Counted from the stretch's first letter, positions 30,091 to 40,403 are shown. The stretch: 64,000 bases of DNA from Novosphingobium sp. (GCF_025351285.1 NZ_JANXWG010000053.1:1-64000); one strand, 5' to 3'. Numbers and translations are program-made. The notes: generated by a model not told the origin, from the letters alone.

Positions 30091-30116
30091 GATTGGTCGT
30101 CGCCCCGCAAACTCCT

Positions 30117-30206
30117 GTCATGCTGAACTTGTTTCAGCATCCATCATGCCGCACGGCGATGTCGTTCGAGGACGAGAGATGGACCCTGAAACAAGTTCAG
30201 GGTGAC
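30117..30206. repeat. REP-like paired-hairpin element between glgC and glgA
   Basis: atgctgaa-cttgt-ttcagcat and accctgaa-acaag-ttcagggt, each a perfect 8-bp hairpin; arms 30117-30143 and 30180-30206 are inverted relative to each other. Confidence 0.85.
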
Positions 30207-30226
30207 GGAATAGACGGCAGGTCGGC

Positions 30227-31696
30227 ATGACACTCAACGTCCTTTCGGTCGCCTCCGAGGCGGTGCCGCTGATCAAGACCGGCGGGCTGGCCGACGTGGC
30301 TGGCGCGCTGCCGGCCGCGCTCGCGCCGCACGGCGTGGCGATGACCACGATGCTCCCCGGCTATCCGGCGGTAATCGCCAGGGCGGGCAAGTTGCGCGTG
30401 GTGCATCGCTGGGATTCGCTGCTGGGCGAACCGGCGCGGTTGCTGGCGGGAGCGATCGGCGCAAACAAGCTGCTGGTGCTCGATGCGCCCGCATATTTCA
30501 CGCGTGATGGCGGGCCTTATGGCGATCCGGCGGGCAAGGACTGGCCCGACAACGGCCGCCGCTTCGCCGCATTCGGACGCGCAGCGGCGGATGTGGCAAG
30601 CGGCGCAGTGAAGGGCCAGCGCTTCGATCTGGTCCACGCGCACGACTGGCAGGCGGCGATGGCGCTTGCCTACTTGCGCTATGCCCCGTTTGATCCGGCC
30701 GCGCGCGTGCCGGGCGTGATGACGATCCACAACATGGCGTTCCAGGGCTGGTTCGAAGCGGCGCTGTTCGACCGGCTCGAACTGCCGCGCGGGGCCTGGT
30801 CGATCGAGGGCGTGGAGAGCTACGGCGGGGTCGGCTTCCTCAAGGCCGGGCTGCAACTGGCGCAGATGGTGACCACCGTCAGCCCCAGCTACGCCGCCGA
30901 AATCCGCACCCCCGAAGGCGGCATGGGGCTCGACGGGCTGATCGTCAGCCGCGGCGACAGGTCGCGCGGCGTGGTCAACGGCATCGACATTGCCGAATGG
31001 AACCCCGCGACAGATCCGGCGCTGGCCGCGCGCTTCACTGCGCGCACGCTGGGCAAGCGCGCGGCCAACAAGCGCGCGCTCGAAGCCGAGTTCGGGCTGG
31101 ACCCGGACGCCAATGATTCTGGGGGCCCCTTGTTCATCGTCATTACCCGGCTGACCTGGCAGAAGGGCATGGACGTGCTGCCCGAAGTGCTCGACCACCT
31201 CGTCGGCAACGGTGCGCGGCTGGCGCTACTGGGGTCGGGCGATGCCTCGCTCGAAGCGGCGCTGCGCAGCGGCGCGGCGCGGCATCCAGGCCGGATCGGC
31301 ATCCGCGTGGGCTATGACGAGGCGCTGTCGCACCGCATGCAGGCAGGCGGCGATGCCATCCTGGTGCCCAGCCGCTTCGAACCGTGCGGGCTGACCCAGC
31401 TTTACGGGCTGCGCTACGGCTGCGTGCCCGTGGTCAGCCGCACTGGCGGGCTGGCGGACACCGTGATCGACGCCAACCCCGCCGCGCTTGCCGCCGGGGT
31501 GGCAACGGGCGTACAGTTTTCGGGCGTCAACTACCACGGCCTCGCCGCCGCAATCGGGCGCACGGTGGCGCTTTACCGCCAGCCCGAACAGTGGCGCCGC
31601 ATCCAGCGCAACGGCATGGCCAGCGACGTTTCGTGGAGCCGCAGCGGCGGTGAATACGCCGCGATCTACCGCCAGTTGGTGGCGGAGGCGGCTTGA
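30227..31696 (+). CDS. glgA: Glycogen synthase (ADP-glucose type)
   Basis: LNVLSVASEAVPLIKTGGLADVAGALPAAL; NGIDIAEWNPATDP; RFEPCGLTQLYGLRYGCVPVVSRTGGLADTV. Confidence 0.96.
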   Translation: MTLNVLSVASEAVPLIKTGGLADVAGALPAALAPHGVAMTTMLPGYPAVIARAGKLRVVHRWDSLLGEPARLLAGAIGANKLLVLDAPAYFTRDGGPYGDPAGKDWPDNGRRFAAFGRAAADVASGAVKGQRFDLVHAHDWQAAMALAYLRYAPFDPAARVPGVMTIHNMAFQGWFEAALFDRLELPRGAWSIEGVESYGGVGFLKAGLQLAQMVTTVSPSYAAEIRTPEGGMGLDGLIVSRGDRSRGVVNGIDIAEWNPATDPALAARFTARTLGKRAANKRALEAEFGLDPDANDSGGPLFIVITRLTWQKGMDVLPEVLDHLVGNGARLALLGSGDASLEAALRSGAARHPGRIGIRVGYDEALSHRMQAGGDAILVPSRFEPCGLTQLYGLRYGCVPVVSRTGGLADTVIDANPAALAAGVATGVQFSGVNYHGLAAAIGRTVALYRQPEQWRRIQRNGMASDVSWSRSGGEYAAIYRQLVAEAA

Positions 31697-33510
31697 CCAC
31701 GCCGCTGGGCGCGTCGGTTGCGGACGGGTGCACCCGCTTCGCCGTGCGCTCGCCCAATGCCGAGGCAGTGTGGCTGTGCCTGTTCGATGGGGACGAGGAA
31801 CGCCGCCTTTCCATGACGCTTGCGGAAGAAGACTGGTTAATCGAACTGCCCGGCGAATTGTCCGGCCAACGCTACGGCTACCGCGCAGATGGCGAATGGG
31901 CGCCCGAGCGTGGCGCATGGTTCGATCCGGCCAAGCTGCTGGTCGATCCCTATGCGCTCGAACTCGATCGGCCGTTCGTCCAGTCGCCGTGGCTCACGGT
32001 TCAGGGCCACGACACCGCGGCGATCGTCCCGCGCGCGATCGTCCCCGGCGTGCTGCCAGACGTGCCCCGCGAACCGCCCCGCTTCATGCGTGGCGGGCTG
32101 GTCTACGAACTGAACGTACGCGGCTTCACCATGCTGCACCCCGACATTCCGCCCGAGCAGCGCGGCACGATCGCCGCGCTTGCCCACCCGGCGGTGATCG
32201 CGCATCTGCGCAAGATCGGGGTGAGCGCGGTCGAACTGATGCCCGTGGTGGCGTGGATCGATGAACGGCACTTGCCCCCGCTCGGGCTGGCCAACGCCTG
32301 GGGGTACAACCCCGTGGCATTCATGGCGCTCGATCCGCGACTTGCGCCCGGCGGTGTGACCGAATTGCGCGAGACGGTGGCGGCTCTGCACCGCGAAGGG
32401 ATCGGCGTCATCCTCGATCTGGTGTTCAACCACACCGGCGAGAGCGACATCCACGGCGGCACGCTGTCCTTGCGCGGGCTCGACAACGCGGCTTACTCGC
32501 ACGCACCAGACAGCAGCCTGATCAACGACACCGGCTGCGGCAACACGCTCGACTTCGCGCAACCGGCCGTCCGCCGCCTGACACTCGACAGCTTGCGCCA
32601 TTTCGTGCGCCACTGCGGCGTCGACGGCTTTCGCTTCGATCTCGCCCCGATCATGGCACGCGGCCCGGGCTTCGCGTCCGACGCCCCGATCTTCGCCGAA
32701 ATCGCCGCCGACCCGTGGCTTGCTGACCGGATCATGATCGCCGAACCATGGGATATCGGCCCCGGCGGCTACCAACTCGGCCGGTTCCCCGAAAACTGGT
32801 TCGAATGGAACGACCGCTACCGCGACGACGTGCGCCGGTTCTGGCGTGGAGATGCGGGCGTAGGCGAACTCGCCACGCGGCTGGCGGGATCCTCGGACGT
32901 GTTCGGCAGCGACTGCCGCAGCGTCAACTTCCTCGCCGCGCACGATGGCTTCACGCTGGCCGACACCGTCGCGTACGAGCACAAGCACAACCACGCCAAC
33001 GGCGAGGACAACCGCGACGGCCATGGCGAGAACCTGTCGTGGAACAACGGCATCGAAGGCGAGAGCGACGATCCTGCCGTACTCGCCGCCCGTGCCGCTG
33101 ATCTCCGCGCGCTTCAGGCCACGCTGCTCGGCTCCACCGGCACCGTGATGATCACCGCCGGCGACGAATTCGGCCGCACCCAGCGCGGCAACAACAACGC
33201 CTACGCACAAGACAACGCGCTAAGCTGGATCGACTGGACAGCGCGCGACCTGGCGCTGGAGAACCACTTCGCCACGCTGGCCCAATGGCGCGCCACTCGT
33301 GCCGGATGGTTCGCGCAATTCCCCGCCTCGGGCGAATGGCAGCGGCTCGATGGACAACCGATGACCGTGGCCGATTGGGAAAACCCCGCCACCCCCGGCC
33401 TGCGCTACGTTTCGACCGACCCTTTGCGGCCCTATGCGTTCACGATCGGCCGCGCCGCCCGCAACGTCATTTCGCCGGCTTCCAGTGCTGCGCCTGGCAG
33501 AAAAACATGA
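31693..33510 (+). CDS. glgX: Glycogen debranching protein
   Basis: YELNVRGFTMLHPDIPPEQRGT, LGLANAWGYNPVAFMALDPRLAP, FNHTGESD, DGFRFDLAPIMAR; TTG start overlapping glgA stop. Confidence 0.95.
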   Translation: MTTPLGASVADGCTRFAVRSPNAEAVWLCLFDGDEERRLSMTLAEEDWLIELPGELSGQRYGYRADGEWAPERGAWFDPAKLLVDPYALELDRPFVQSPWLTVQGHDTAAIVPRAIVPGVLPDVPREPPRFMRGGLVYELNVRGFTMLHPDIPPEQRGTIAALAHPAVIAHLRKIGVSAVELMPVVAWIDERHLPPLGLANAWGYNPVAFMALDPRLAPGGVTELRETVAALHREGIGVILDLVFNHTGESDIHGGTLSLRGLDNAAYSHAPDSSLINDTGCGNTLDFAQPAVRRLTLDSLRHFVRHCGVDGFRFDLAPIMARGPGFASDAPIFAEIAADPWLADRIMIAEPWDIGPGGYQLGRFPENWFEWNDRYRDDVRRFWRGDAGVGELATRLAGSSDVFGSDCRSVNFLAAHDGFTLADTVAYEHKHNHANGEDNRDGHGENLSWNNGIEGESDDPAVLAARAADLRALQATLLGSTGTVMITAGDEFGRTQRGNNNAYAQDNALSWIDWTARDLALENHFATLAQWRATRAGWFAQFPASGEWQRLDGQPMTVADWENPATPGLRYVSTDPLRPYAFTIGRAARNVISPASSAAPGRKT

Positions 33511-33874
33511 TGCAGCCCTTCACATTGAGCCCGCCCGGTTCACGCTTGAGGATCGACTTGTAGGTCTTGCCATGCTCGGGATCGTAGATCGTCCCGCGCC
33601 AGTCTCCGCCGGCATCGTTGAAGCCGGTCAGGATTTCCAGCCCTTGCACCGGCCGGTTGCGCAGCTTCGGATCGGGGTTGAACTTGTCGTGCGGCGGGCC
33701 ATCGGGGGTGGGCGCGAGGATTCGCGCGACCCGCCCGCACACCACTTTGCCGCAACGTTCGATCGAGATGATCGAGCGCCCGCCCTCGGTCAGCCAGCGC
33801 CCCTCGATCGGCTCGGCCGCCAACGCCGGCGTGGCAAAACTCAGCAACAGCAGTGGCAGCAACACTCGACGCAT
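33467..33874 (-). CDS. DUF2147 domain-containing secreted protein
   Basis: Signal peptide MRRVLLPLLLLSFATPALAA; EGRWLTEGGRSIISIERCGKVVCGRVARI...YKSILKREPGGLNVKGCIMFFCQAQHW. Confidence 0.88.
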   Translation of the reverse strand: MRRVLLPLLLLSFATPALAAEPIEGRWLTEGGRSIISIERCGKVVCGRVARILAPTPDGPPHDKFNPDPKLRNRPVQGLEILTGFNDAGGDWRGTIYDPEHGKTYKSILKREPGGLNVKGCIMFFCQAQHWKPAK

Positions 33875-33915
33875 GGCACATCCTCGAAGACGCAAACGAA
33901 AGCCGAATCAACTTC

Positions 33916-34800
33916 ATGACCAAAGCACAATGGACGCTGGGAATCATCGGTGGATCGGGTCTTTACGCGATCGACAGCCTACAGGAAGCTGAATGGCGCA
34001 CCGTCGATACGCCGTGGGGCGCGCCGTCTGATCAGGTGCTCCATGGCCGCATCGGCGATGTGGCGCTGCGTTTCCTGCCGCGCCACGGGCGAGGGCATCG
34101 CATCCCCCCGCACGAAGTCAACTCCCGCGCCAATATCGATGCGCTCAAGCGCTGCGGCTGCACCGATGTGCTGGCCATTTCCTCGATCGGATCGCTGCGC
34201 GAAGAACTGCCGCCGGGCCATTTCGTGGTGGTCGATCAGTTCATCGACCGCACTGTAAGCCGCCCATCCAGCTTCTTCGGCACCGGCATGGTCGCGCATG
34301 TGTCGATGGCCGAACCGGTGTGCCCGCGCTTGTCGGGCTTCGCGGCAGAGGCAGTGCGCGCGGCCGGCGGTGCGGTGACGCAAGGCGGCACGTACCTCGC
34401 GATGGAAGGGCCACAATTCTCCAGCCGCGCCGAAAGCCTGCTGTTCCGCCAGTGGGGCGCCCACGTGATCGGCATGACCGCGATGCCCGAAGCCCGCCTC
34501 GCGCGCGAAGCAGAACTGCCTTACGCGCTGATCGGCATGGTCACCGATTACGACTGCTGGCGCGAGGAACATGCCTTCGTGGAGGTCAGCGAAGTGATCG
34601 CGCAGATGGGTCGCAACGGCACGGTGGCGCGGGCGGCGGTGGAACGGTTCGTGGCGCTGCTGCCGGCCACACGCGAGGCCTCTCCGCTCGACACCGTGCT
34701 CGATCACGCGCTGATCACCGCCCCCGAAGCGCGCGATCCGGCGATGCTGGCCAGGCTCGATGCGGTGGCCGGGCGGGTGCTGGACAAGCCACCCGCATAA
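33916..34800 (+). CDS. mtnP: S-methyl-5'-thioadenosine phosphorylase
   Basis: TLGIIGGSGLYAIDSL, FLPRHGRGHRIPPHEVNSRANIDALK, GGTYLAMEGPQFSSRAES. Confidence 0.95.
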   Translation: MTKAQWTLGIIGGSGLYAIDSLQEAEWRTVDTPWGAPSDQVLHGRIGDVALRFLPRHGRGHRIPPHEVNSRANIDALKRCGCTDVLAISSIGSLREELPPGHFVVVDQFIDRTVSRPSSFFGTGMVAHVSMAEPVCPRLSGFAAEAVRAAGGAVTQGGTYLAMEGPQFSSRAESLLFRQWGAHVIGMTAMPEARLAREAELPYALIGMVTDYDCWREEHAFVEVSEVIAQMGRNGTVARAAVERFVALLPATREASPLDTVLDHALITAPEARDPAMLARLDAVAGRVLDKPPA

Positions 34801-34840
34801 AACGCGTCTTGCGGCACGGGGCTTGCGCTCGCCTTGTAAT

Positions 34841-37030
34841 ATGCGCCAACGGCGGCCGACCCCCTGCCGGAGAACCCCTATCCTGCCAAGACTTTCGTCG
34901 TGGTGCAGTCTTCCGCTGTTGCTGATCGCGGTGCCCGCCTGGGCGCAGGATGCGGATGGCGATGACGGCCCGGGCAAGCCAGTCACCGAGATCATCATCA
35001 ACGCGCGCCGGCTCGATGCCGCGCGCGCCAGCGTCGATGCCAGCCTTGGCGCCGCGACGTACGCGCTGAGCAACGACACGATCGAAAGTCGGCCCGGCGG
35101 CGAGACCACCACGATCAGCCAGGTCCTGCTCCAGGCGCCGGGGGTGGCGCAGGATGGATCGGGCAAGCTGCGCCTGCGTCAGTCGCAAGGCGCGCTCGAG
35201 TACCGGATCAACAACGTCGCGCTGCCCGATGGGCTGACCGATCTGGGCGAATCGCTGAGCCCGCGCATCGCCGCGAAAATCGAGCTCGTCGCAGGGGCCT
35301 TGCCCGCGCAATACGGGCTGAACGCGGGCGGGGTGGTGCGCATCACCACCAAGGACGGCGTCTATCTCGCGGGCGGGCAGGCCGAACTTTACGGCGGCAG
35401 CCGCGGCGAGATCCAACCCGCGTTCGAGTACGGCAACTCGACCGGCCGCACCAATTTCTTCGTTTCGGGCAGCATGGTGCGCAGTGACTATGGATTGGCG
35501 TCGCCCGACGGCAGTGCCACCCCGCTCCATGATCGCACGCGCCAGTTCGATGGGCTCGCCTATCTCGATCACCTGCTGGATCCGCAAACGCGCGTCGCGC
35601 TGATCGCGGGCTTTTCCGACGAGCGCTTCGAATTGCCGAATTTGTACGGGCTCGACGCGGCCACCGCGACGATCGGGCCGGTATCGTTCCTGCGGCCGCT
35701 CGTACTCGACGGCACCAGCCACTTCGCCAGCGAAGCGCGCGACGCACGGCGGCACGAAATCAACCGCTTCGGCGTGCTCAGCCTCCAGCACAGCACCGAA
35801 CGCGCTACGGTGCAGATCGCCGGCTTCGTGCGCCATTCGGTCGCGCGGCTCGACGCCGATAGCGCGGGTGAGGTGCTGTTCACCGGCGCCGGCCGCACCA
35901 CGCGCGATGCCGTCACTTCCGCCGGGTTGCAGCTCGAAGGCGCATACGAACTCGCCGATGCACATACCTTACGCGTCGGCGGCACGATCGCGTCGGACAT
36001 CCATCGCGGGGCTGCCACGGTTTCGGTCCTGCCTGTCGACGTGGACGGCCGGCAGGTTGCGGGCGCGTTGCTGCGGCTTGTGGCCACCTCGCGCGTTGCC
36101 GTGCGCAAGGACGGCCTGTTCGTGCAGGACGAATGGCGGGCCGGCAGCGGGGTGACATTGAACCTCGGGGGCCGGATCGATCATGTCGCCACGACGCGCA
36201 ATTTCACGCGGTTCAGCCCGCGCGCCAACGTGGTGTGGCAGCCGCAAGTCGAAACCCGCGTGCACCTGGGCTACGCGCGCTATGTCGTGGCCGCGCCGGT
36301 CGAAGGTGCCGGCGTTTCCGCGCGCGCCCTGGCCCTCACCAGCGGCCTCAAGCCCGGCCCCGGCGGCAACGATCCGCTGCCCGAAAGCGACGATTATTAT
36401 GACATCGGGCTCCAGCACGATGCTGGGCCGCTGACCGTTACCGCCGATCTTTACTGGCGCCAGGCGCGCAACCTGATCGACGAAGGCGTCTTCGGTGCGG
36501 CGGGAGAAGGCGTGCCGTTCAACTTTGACCAGGGCCGCATCCGGGGGGCGGAACTGGGGCTTACCTACAATCAGGGCCGCGTTTCGGGCTGGTTGAACCT
36601 TGCGGTGGCGGGTGCCCGCGCGCGCGGGATCGCTTCGAACCAGGACAGCTTCACGCCCGCACAATTGGCCGGGGCCAGCGCGGCGTGGATCGTTCCCGCC
36701 GATACGCAGGCGGTGACGTTGTCGGGGGGCGGATCGTACCGCTTCGATCGGCTGCGGCTATCGGCCGACGTGCTCTATGGCAGCGGCTTGCGCCGGACCG
36801 AGGCGGGAGGCGGGGCAAATGCCGCGCATCTGCCTGGCTACGTCCAGGTCAACGCCAGCGCGGTGTGGCGGCTGGCCACGATCCATGCGCGCCCGCTCGA
36901 CTTGCGGTTCGATCTCGTCAACGCGTTCGACCGGCGCTACGGGTTAAGCGACGGCAGCGCGATCGGCGCCAGCCAGCCGTGTTTCGGCCCGCGTCGCGGC
37001 ATTTACGCGGGCTTCGAACAGGCGTTCTGA
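34841..37030 (+). CDS. TonB-dependent receptor
   Basis: Signal peptide, plug domain (TTTISQVLLQAPGVAQDGSGKLRLRQSQGALEYRINNV), beta-barrel ending ...RRGIYAGFEQAF (terminal Phe). Confidence 0.92.
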   Translation: MRQRRPTPCRRTPILPRLSSWCSLPLLLIAVPAWAQDADGDDGPGKPVTEIIINARRLDAARASVDASLGAATYALSNDTIESRPGGETTTISQVLLQAPGVAQDGSGKLRLRQSQGALEYRINNVALPDGLTDLGESLSPRIAAKIELVAGALPAQYGLNAGGVVRITTKDGVYLAGGQAELYGGSRGEIQPAFEYGNSTGRTNFFVSGSMVRSDYGLASPDGSATPLHDRTRQFDGLAYLDHLLDPQTRVALIAGFSDERFELPNLYGLDAATATIGPVSFLRPLVLDGTSHFASEARDARRHEINRFGVLSLQHSTERATVQIAGFVRHSVARLDADSAGEVLFTGAGRTTRDAVTSAGLQLEGAYELADAHTLRVGGTIASDIHRGAATVSVLPVDVDGRQVAGALLRLVATSRVAVRKDGLFVQDEWRAGSGVTLNLGGRIDHVATTRNFTRFSPRANVVWQPQVETRVHLGYARYVVAAPVEGAGVSARALALTSGLKPGPGGNDPLPESDDYYDIGLQHDAGPLTVTADLYWRQARNLIDEGVFGAAGEGVPFNFDQGRIRGAELGLTYNQGRVSGWLNLAVAGARARGIASNQDSFTPAQLAGASAAWIVPADTQAVTLSGGGSYRFDRLRLSADVLYGSGLRRTEAGGGANAAHLPGYVQVNASAVWRLATIHARPLDLRFDLVNAFDRRYGLSDGSAIGASQPCFGPRRGIYAGFEQAF

Positions 37031-37048
37031 AACCCGAGCGTTGCGGCG

Positions 37049-37393
37049 TTATTGGCCCGCGATCACCACGACCTGGCCATGCGCGGTTGCTGCGTGAAGT
37101 TCGGCCTTGAACGGATAAGTCCCCGGCTTGAGCGGGCCGATGAAGAACCCGACCCGGCCATGCGGCGCCACGTCCTTGTCGACGTGCATGTCCTCGCTCT
37201 CGAAATCATCGCCGGTCGCGTCGCGGTTGGTGAGATCGATCTTGATACGCTGCCCGGCGGGGACGGTGATCACCGCCGGCGAAAATACGTGGTCCTGCAA
37301 CGTCAGCACCACGGTTTGCACCGGCGGCTTGGCGGTGGCGAGCACGGGCGTGGCGGACAGCAGCAGGCTGGCAATGGCGATCTGGCGGAGCAT
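37049..37393 (-). CDS. Periplasmic cupredoxin-domain protein
   Basis: MLRQIAIASLLLSATPVLATAKPPVQTVVLTLQDHVFSPAVITVPAGQRIKIDLTNRDATGDDFESEDMHVDK...GTYPFKAELH. Confidence 0.8.
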   Translation of the reverse strand: MLRQIAIASLLLSATPVLATAKPPVQTVVLTLQDHVFSPAVITVPAGQRIKIDLTNRDATGDDFESEDMHVDKDVAPHGRVGFFIGPLKPGTYPFKAELHAATAHGQVVVIAGQ

Positions 37394-37787
37394 GGCATTC
37401 CTTGCATGGCGTGCGGCAGCACCTACCCAACCGGTTGCCGCGACGCCAGCCTGTTCGCTGCGCTTTCCTACTTGGCGTGGATGTGGCTTATCCTGCGCGA
37501 TGCCGGCCAACACGCTCACAAGTTCCAACCGCACCGCATTCCAGCCAGCGGGCGAAGATCGCCACCGTTGTCCCCAAAATGGAAGATCACGCTGGTGGCG
37601 GCGCGCAATCGCCAGGCGCAGCGTGGCAAAGCGCTGTGAAGGCGCCTCAGGAATTTGCCATAAATCAAAGATTTACACGGCTTTTTCTGCTATTTTCCGA
37701 AAGCTTGGAGTGATCGTCGGCCGCCCTGCAGGAGCGCGCCAACGCCGCGCAAAAACTGCGTTCAGCGTCAACATTGCGCACCGACGT

Positions 37788-37813
37788 CCCTCCGCACCTA
37801 TGGGCGCGGAGGG
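37788..37813. terminator. Stem-loop downstream of thiolase gene
   Basis: ccctccgc-acctatgggc-gcggaggg, perfect 8-bp stem about 14 nt beyond the stop on the minus strand; no T-tract. Confidence 0.45.
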
Positions 37814-37826
37814 GGCGATCGTGAGA

Positions 37827-39074
37827 TTATATCCGCTCGATGATGATCGCCGGGGCCATGCCGCCCGCGGCGCACATCGTGACCAGGCCATAGCGGCCGC
37901 CGGTGCGTTCGAGTTCGTCGAGCGCGGTGCCGATCAGGATCGATCCGGTCGCGCCGATCGGGTGGCCCAGCGCCATCGCGCCGCCGTTGGGATTGACCTT
38001 GGCGCGATCGAGTTCGAGATCACGGATGAACTTTTCGGCAACGACGGCAAAGGCTTCGTTGATTTCCCAGACGTCGATATCGTCCTTGGTCAGGCCTGCC
38101 TTGGCCAGCACCTTCTTCGCCGCCGGGACCGGAGCGTTGAGCATCAGCGTGGGGTCATCGCCCTGGTTGGCATAAGCAACCACGCGGGCGCGGGGCTTCA
38201 ACCCGTGCGCATCGGCGTATTCCTTGCTGGTGATCAGCAGCGCGGCAGCGCCATCGACCACGCCCGACGAATTGCCCGCGTGGTGCACGGGCTTGATCTC
38301 GACATCGGGATAGCGGCGGTTGATCTGCTTGCGGAAAGTGGTGCCGCCCAGGTCGAAATCCATGAGCCCGGCAAACGCGGGCTTGAGGCTGGCGAGCCCT
38401 TCGGCGGTGGTTTCGGGGCGGGGAAATTCCTCGCGGTCGAGCGCCACGGTGCCATCCTCGTTGAGCACGGGGATGACCGAGCGGGCGAAGCGGCCTTCCT
38501 TGATCGCCACGTCGGCGCGCTGCTGGCTGACCAGCGCCAGAGCGTCGAGCGCCTCGCGGTCGATCCCCTCGATCGTGGCAATGGCATCGCCGCACACGCC
38601 CTGGTGGCTTTGCGGGTGCAATTCGTTGAGCGCGGCGTGGCCCGAACCCATGCCCATCGGCTTGATCCCGGCATTGGCTTCTTCGGCGCCCATCGCCGAG
38701 GTGTAGCTCATCATCTCGGTGCCCCCGGCGATCACGCAGTCTTCCATGCCCGACATGACCGAGGCCGCCGCGAAGTTGACCGAGCTGATCCCGCCGCCGC
38801 AGAACCGGTCGAGCGTGGTGCCGCTGGCCTTGACGTCATAGCCCGCCGAAAGCGCGGCCATTCGGCCAAGATCGCCGCCCTGCTTGCCCTTTTGCGTGCT
38901 GGTCGACCACACGATATCATCCACCGTGGCGGTGTCGAGGTGGTTGCGGTCCTTGATCGCCTTCAACACGGTGGCGGCCAGGTGCTGCGGGTGAAGGTGC
39001 GAAAGAGCGCCCTTGCCCGGCTTGCCCACCCCGCGCGGCGTGCGAACGGCGTCGATGATATAAGCTTCGGCCAT
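37827..39074 (-). CDS. Acetyl-CoA C-acyltransferase (thiolase)
   Basis: [96 protein letters not shown]. Confidence 0.95.
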   Translation of the reverse strand: MAEAYIIDAVRTPRGVGKPGKGALSHLHPQHLAATVLKAIKDRNHLDTATVDDIVWSTSTQKGKQGGDLGRMAALSAGYDVKASGTTLDRFCGGGISSVNFAAASVMSGMEDCVIAGGTEMMSYTSAMGAEEANAGIKPMGMGSGHAALNELHPQSHQGVCGDAIATIEGIDREALDALALVSQQRADVAIKEGRFARSVIPVLNEDGTVALDREEFPRPETTAEGLASLKPAFAGLMDFDLGGTTFRKQINRRYPDVEIKPVHHAGNSSGVVDGAAALLITSKEYADAHGLKPRARVVAYANQGDDPTLMLNAPVPAAKKVLAKAGLTKDDIDVWEINEAFAVVAEKFIRDLELDRAKVNPNGGAMALGHPIGATGSILIGTALDELERTGGRYGLVTMCAAGGMAPAIIIERI

Positions 39075-39097
39075 GACTTGGCTCCTCGCGGTTGTCT

Positions 39098-39117
39098 GTT
39101 TAACCGATCGATTAAAC
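39098..39117. promoter_or_regulatory. 20-bp near-palindrome GTTTAACCGATCGATTAAAC between divergent thiolase and amidohydrolase genes; candidate operator
   Basis: One mismatched pair; about 24 bp upstream of the thiolase start. Confidence 0.5.
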
Positions 39118-39200
39118 CGCTGGTCGCGGCGGAGCAAGCGCTATTTGCGCTGATGCGATGCGCAGCTTATCGTTGCCGCGAAATCACCGGAGTCAGCTTG

Positions 39201-40403
39201 ATGCTTCATGCCCAATTGCTCGACCAGGCACGCGGATTCAGCGAACAGATCGTGGCGCTGCGCCGCGCGATCCACGCCGAGCCCGAGCTTGGCTTGCAGA
39301 CCCCGAAAACCCGCGACAAGGTCCGCGCTGCGCTGGCGCACTTGCCGCTGACCTGGCGCGAAGGGCCGTCGACCACCGGCGCGGTGGCCACGCTCAAGGG
39401 CGGGGCAGGGCCCGGCCGCCGCGTGCTGCTGCGCGGTGACATGGACGCGCTGCCGATGGAGGAAGAAACCGGGTTGCCCTTCGCCAGCAAGGTGCGCGGC
39501 GCGATGCACGCCTGTGGCCACGATACCCACACCGCGATGCTGGCGGGTGCGGCCGAACTGCTGTGCGCGCGGGCGGACCAGCTTGCCGGTGAAGTGCAGT
39601 TCATGTTCCAGCCGGGCGAGGAGGGCTTCCACGGCGCGCGCTTCATGCTCGACGACGGGTTGCTTGATCCGCTTCCCGACGCGGCATTCGCGCTGCACAT
39701 CATGCCCAACAGCCCGCACGGAATGATCGCGGGGCGCAATGGCGCGCTGCTTGCTTCGGCCGACCAGTTCGACATCGTGGTCGAAGGCCGCGGCGGGCAT
39801 GGCGCAATGCCGCACGACGCGCTCGATCCGGTGCCGGTGGCGTGCGAGATCGTCACCGCGTTCCAGGCGATGGTGACGCGCAAGTTCAACGTTGCCGATC
39901 CGGTGGTGCTCTCGGTCACGCAGATCAACGCCGGCACCGCGCACAATGTCATCGCCGATCGCGTGACGATGCGTGGCACCGTCCGCACGCTGTCACCGGC
40001 CTCTCGGGCGCGGATCGGCAGCGAGATCGAGCGCATCGCCGCGCTGGTCGCGGCAGCGCACGACATGTCCGCCACGGTCAAGCTCACGCCAGGGTTTCCG
40101 GTCACGCTGTGTGACCCGCGCGCGGTCGCGCTGGGCGAGGCGGTTGCGCGCAAACTGGCGGGAGACGGCGGATTCCACAAGCTCGCCGCGCCGATCATGG
40201 GTGCCGAGGACTTCTCGTACGTGCTCGAAAAAGTGCCCGGCGCGATGTTCTTCCTGGGCGTTGCGCACGAAGGCGCGGACTGGAAGACCTGCTGTTCGAT
40301 CCATTCAACGCGGATGGTTGTCGACGAGTCGGTCCTCCCGCTCGGCACCGCGTTGCTGGCGGGCTGCGCCGAACGCTTCCTGGCCGAAGGGTTCGTGGCG
40401 TGA
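39201..40403 (+). CDS. M20 family amidohydrolase/metallopeptidase
   Basis: LRRAIHAEPELGLQTPKT, LLRGDMDALPMEEETGLPFASKVRGAMHACGHDTHTAMLAGAAELL, FQPGEEGFHGARFM, MGAEDFSYVLEKVPGAMFFLG. The 1091-aa track ORF is over-extended. Confidence 0.95.
   Translation: MLHAQLLDQARGFSEQIVALRRAIHAEPELGLQTPKTRDKVRAALAHLPLTWREGPSTTGAVATLKGGAGPGRRVLLRGDMDALPMEEETGLPFASKVRGAMHACGHDTHTAMLAGAAELLCARADQLAGEVQFMFQPGEEGFHGARFMLDDGLLDPLPDAAFALHIMPNSPHGMIAGRNGALLASADQFDIVVEGRGGHGAMPHDALDPVPVACEIVTAFQAMVTRKFNVADPVVLSVTQINAGTAHNVIADRVTMRGTVRTLSPASRARIGSEIERIAALVAAAHDMSATVKLTPGFPVTLCDPRAVALGEAVARKLAGDGGFHKLAAPIMGAEDFSYVLEKVPGAMFFLGVAHEGADWKTCCSIHSTRMVVDESVLPLGTALLAGCAERFLAEGFVA

Noticed and set aside
24117-33510. Glycogen gene cluster as a novel system
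   Set aside because: glgP-glgB-glgC-glgA-glgX is a conventional glycogen metabolism cluster; only the embedded REP-like element was worth reporting.
34800-34860. Possible cobalamin riboswitch upstream of the TonB-dependent receptor
   Set aside because: Only loose GC-rich similarity; no B12-box or convincing paired elements could be read.
37128-40403. 1091-aa ORF apparently fusing a novel N-terminus to an M20 amidohydrolase
   Set aside because: The first about 690 codons run antisense to the cupredoxin and thiolase genes; the real gene starts at 39201 (MLHAQLLDQARGF...).
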